Source of the DNA: DASXKD01 sp963707905
GTDB lineage: Bacteria > Actinomycetota > Actinomycetes > Streptosporangiales > Streptosporangiaceae
Direction: 5' to 3'
Assembly: GCA_963707905.1 (NCBI GenBank)
Contig: CAVPSA010000055.1
Location: 1 to 64,000 of the forward strand
Length of the DNA stretch: 64,000 nucleotides
The notes beneath the pieces are model-generated. The model saw nothing but the letters and a program-made list of their open reading frames with translations. It was not told the origin of the DNA and searched no databases. The position numbers and the translations under genes are program-made. This document shows, one piece after another, positions 60,864 to 64,000 of this stretch; position 1 is the stretch's first letter; each line of letters starts with the position of its first letter.

Positions 60864-63800
60864 TCAGCCGACCTTGTAGGAGTAGGGGATGTTGACCAGC
60901 TCGTCACCCGCGAACGTGGCGAAGTTGAAGGTGTCCACGCCGATGAAGCCGTGGACCACCGTCCCCTTGGGCGCGTTCGGGGTGATGGTGAGCGTGATGG
61001 TGCCCGTCTGGCCGGGATCGAGGGTCAGCGGGGAGTAGGTGGCAGCCGGGTTGACGCTGGCAGCCCAGACGTCGCCGCTGCTCGGGGTCACGGCCGAGTC
61101 GAACGGGTTGGTGTTGGCGACCGCGGCCAGGTTCACCGTCCCGGTGGTGCCGGTGGTGAACGGCCCGGTGGCGTCGGGGATACCGAAGAAGACCCCGGCG
61201 CGACCTCCGGCGCCGCGAGGGCCGCGACCGAGTTGTTGCCGAACGAGACGCCGAGGAAATCGGGATCCCCGAACGCCCAGGAGACGTCCATCGTGATCGG
61301 CACCGTGCCCTGGGCGGCCACGGCCAGCGCGTTGGTGTTGGTCGGCACCAGCCAGTTGGGCTGGGCGAACAGCGACAGCGGCAGCGGCACGTTGTTCACG
61401 TCGCTGCCGAGCAGCTCCTGCGGGACCTGCCCGTTCAGCCGCGGGTCGGCGAAGAAGTCCTTCTGGATGTTGCCGGTGTTGGTCACCGTGATGGTGGCCG
61501 TGACCGGCTGCCCGGCCGGCAGCACCGTGCTGGGCGAGTTCGGTATCCCGCTGCTGCTCACCGACGGCGCGGTGAAGGAGATGTTCCCGGTGAACGGCTC
61601 GCTCAGGTGCGAGCCGTCGACCGGTAGCGCGACGAGCAGCGACCAGGGTCCACAGGCCGGGTGCCGGTGAACCATGGAAGAACTGCATCGTCGGCCCGGG
61701 GGCGACGTTGTCGTTGGCGGTCGTCTGCGCGTCCAGCGGCTGGCCGTTGGGATCGATCAGGAACCCTTCAAGCCCGTAGTTGGGGTGGGCAAGCTGGACG
61801 CCGAGGTTCAGCGATGGCTTGTTGTTCGGCACGTTGAACTGGTAGGTGAACTCCTGGCCGGCGTTGAACGAGGCCCCGCCGCCGGTCAGCGTGCCGCTGA
61901 ACGAGCCGCCGCTCGGGCTGATCGGGACCAGCGAGCGGAGGATGATCGGGATGCTCCCGTCATTGCTGCTGCCGGTGCCCAGGTGCAGGTTGAGCGCCTC
62001 GTCGCCCGCCTGGCCGGCGGTGACCTTCACCGTGAACGTGCCGCGCTTTGCCCCGGCTTGAGCGTGCGGGACGACGGCGACACCGAACCGGCCGATGTGG
62101 TTCTGCGCGGTCTGATAGGAGAACTGGACCGGTCCCGAAGTACGGGGCGTTGCTGACCGTGAAGATCACCGCGGTCCAGGTTCCCGCCATCGGGTTGTGC
62201 ACCTCCACGTGCCCGAACCCGCTCTGGTTCGTCCCGATCAGCGAGTACGCGGCGACGTTGCCGGCGGGTCGAACAGCGTCTCGAAGGCCACGCCGCCGAT
62301 CTGCAGGGCGTTCCAGGTGATGTTGCCGTTGAGGTTGTCCGCCCCGGCCGGGACGGTGAAGGTGTGCTGGGCGTAGAAGTCGGTGCGCCCCTCGCCGTCG
62401 ATGTAGGTCGGCGACGAACGCGCTGAGGGTGACGGAGCCGGTGTCGCTCGACAGCGTCGTCGGGTTGCCGGACACGGTCGGGGTGACCGTCTGGGAAGCG
62501 CTGCCCTCGTTGGTGACCGTCACGTTCATGTTGGCGGGCTGGCCCGCGTTCATGGTGGCGTTCAGGCTCGTCTTGTCCAGCAGCAGCGTGTTGCCCTGCG
62601 GGTGTTGCTGTTGATGGACTCGGCGAGCTGGACGGCCTTGAGCGTGTTGACCAGCCCGGCGCCCTGGTGGTCGGCGGGCGCGCCGAGGTCGGTGGCGGTG
62701 CTGACGATGATCCGCTCGACCAGCGCCGGGGACGGCGCGTTGCCGCCGTGGGTGTTCGCGTATGCCTCGATGACCAGCGCCGCGGTGCCCGAGGTCTCCG
62801 GTGCGGACGCGCTGGTGCCGCCGGCCGCCCAGATCCCCGGCGCGCTGCCGTTGTCGATGTCCGTGCAGCCGAAGAACGCCGCGGTGTTGGTGCTGCACAG
62901 TGACCAGCCGCGGTCGCCGGGGGCGACCACGTCGACGGTGTGCGGGTTGAACTCGGTGACGCCGTCGGAGGACAGCGCGGTGATGTTGTTGTTCTCCCAG
63001 CCGCCCGGACGCAGGCTGCGTGCCGTACCGGGTGGTCTGCCGGTAGACCTGGTAGGTGGTGGTCCCGCCGACCGCGATCACGCCGGGCGTGGTGGCCGGT
63101 GAGCCGATGTTGTTGAACGGGCCCGCGTCGCCGGTGCTGGACACGACCGTCACGCCCGCCGCTACCGCCGCCTGGTCGGCCAGCGCCACCGGGTCGTCCT
63201 GGGTGTTCGGGATCGGGTCCCCGCCGATGGACTCGTTCAGCACGTTGACGTGGTCGTTCAGGACGGCCCACTGGACCGCCTGGATGATCTGTGAGTTGAA
63301 GAACCCGGGCGTTCGCGGCCGGCCACGTTCAGTACCGCCAGGCTGGCGCCGGGTGCGATGCCCTCGATCTTGATGTTGCAGCCCGGCGGCAGCGGGTGCG
63401 CCGGGTTGACGAAGTTGGCACAGGTCGTAGGTCTGGTTGCCCTGCGAGGCGATCGTGCCCGCGTCGAGGAACGCCTCGCGGCCGTCGGTCGGCGCGCCGA
63501 CACCGAACCCGCTGAAGTCCTGGTAGTCGAAGATGACGTGCTGGCCGCCCGCGCGGATCAGGTCCGCGTTGTTCGGGTCGATGCCGTCGGCGATGATGCC
63601 GACCTTGATGCCGGTCCCGTCACGATCTGGTTGGCGGCGTCCACGTTCATCACCTGGCGCGCCTCGGGCTCGACCAGCGGCTGCGCCGGGTTGCTCGGGC
63701 AGATCTGCTGGGTGGGACCGTTGGCCACGCCGTGGCGGCCCCGGTGGGCTAGAACGCGGGAAGGCCGGGCCGGCCCCGCTGCCCAGCGAGGCGAAGTGCC

Positions 63801-64000
63801 GCATCGCGTCGGGCACCACGGCCCGGACCGCGGAGTTGTGCTGCAGCCGCGTGGCCTCGGCCGAGGAGACCGTCGCGGAGATCGCGTTGATGATGTGGTA
63901 GCTGCGCACGTGGGTGGCGTGCACCTGGCGCAGTTCGGCCAGCACGCCCGCCTGGGACGCGTTGGCGGCCTGGATCCGCGCGTTCGCGGTGGCGCCCTTG
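60864..64000 (-). pseudogene. S8-family secreted peptidase, frameshifted, 5' end outside the window
   Basis: Reading leftwards from the right edge: an inhibitor-like propeptide (ELRQVHATHVRSYHIINAIS), then GIKVGIIADGIDPNN, HVIFDYQDFSGFG, EAFLDAGTIASQG, SQIIQAVQWAVLNDHVNVLN (about 63260), VTVVSSTGDAGPFNNIGSPA, and the nucleophile region GTSASAPETSGTAALVIEAY (about 62800). Beta-sandwich domains follow and end VNIPYSYKVG at 60864. At least six changes of frame occur (near 63640, 63330, 63030, 62610, 62280, 62050 and 61200). The family is the large actinobacterial S8 group with altered Asp/His positions. The start is beyond 64000. Confidence 0.7.

Overview
The window is high-GC DNA with actinobacterial character: GTG and TTG starts, ATGA/GTGA gene overlaps, a kinase with a nitrate/nitrite-sensing (NIT) domain, a TMEM175-type channel gene, glycine-rich secreted proteins and mycelial-actinomycete-type ABC operons. 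I cannot name a genus; Streptosporangiales or a neighbouring filamentous order is my best guess. No tRNA, rRNA or CRISPR array is visible.

Layout. 1-5.3 kb is a nest of mobile DNA. An IS630-family element sits exactly at the stop codon of a secreted Ig-like protein gene. Its transposase is itself split by a sense-oriented group II intron that encodes a reverse transcriptase/maturase. An IS5-type element and an inverted fragment of a relative follow. 5.8-13.5 kb is a surface-polysaccharide cluster (flippase, GT2-GT4 fusion, large GT-C/AftD-like membrane protein, GT2) in which most genes carry frameshifts or a nonsense codon. 13.85-27.02 kb is a tandem duplication of a ~6.6 kb unit: GT-C-like membrane protein (+), orphan solute-binding lipoprotein (-), NIT-type sensor kinase (+). 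Each copy has kept a different gene intact.

27.0-31.5 kb is a polyamine-type ABC operon (potC-B-D-A, minus strand). 31.8-38.5 kb holds housekeeping and accessory genes: TMEM175 channel, a divergent HxlR regulator/MFS pair, YrhK-like, GNAT and DUF2332 proteins, and an ECF sigma factor with a membrane partner. 38.6-43.3 kb has two divergent genes for secreted glycine-rich proteins, one with a beta-helix/Gly-rich alternating plan. 43.6-44.2 kb is a small toxin-antitoxin-like pair. 44.4-53.1 kb has a GAF sensor kinase, a bicupin and a complete branched-chain amino-acid transport operon (livK-H-M-G-F), with a class V aminotransferase read away from it. 53.2-57.2 kb has an NlpC/P60 hydrolase and a three-gene cluster (aldo/keto reductase, ornithine cyclodeaminase-like, threonine-dehydratase-like). 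57.4-60.8 kb encodes a very large redox fusion (ferritin-like, CDGSH, Fer4_19, CDGSH, globin-like). The right end is a divergent S8 peptidase gene running off the window.

A caution applies throughout. Many genes have coding sense that continues across a one- or two-base shift, including fast-evolving GC-rich repeats and otherwise ordinary enzymes. Either several loci are decaying or the sequence carries uncorrected indel errors. Where this matters I list both pieces.
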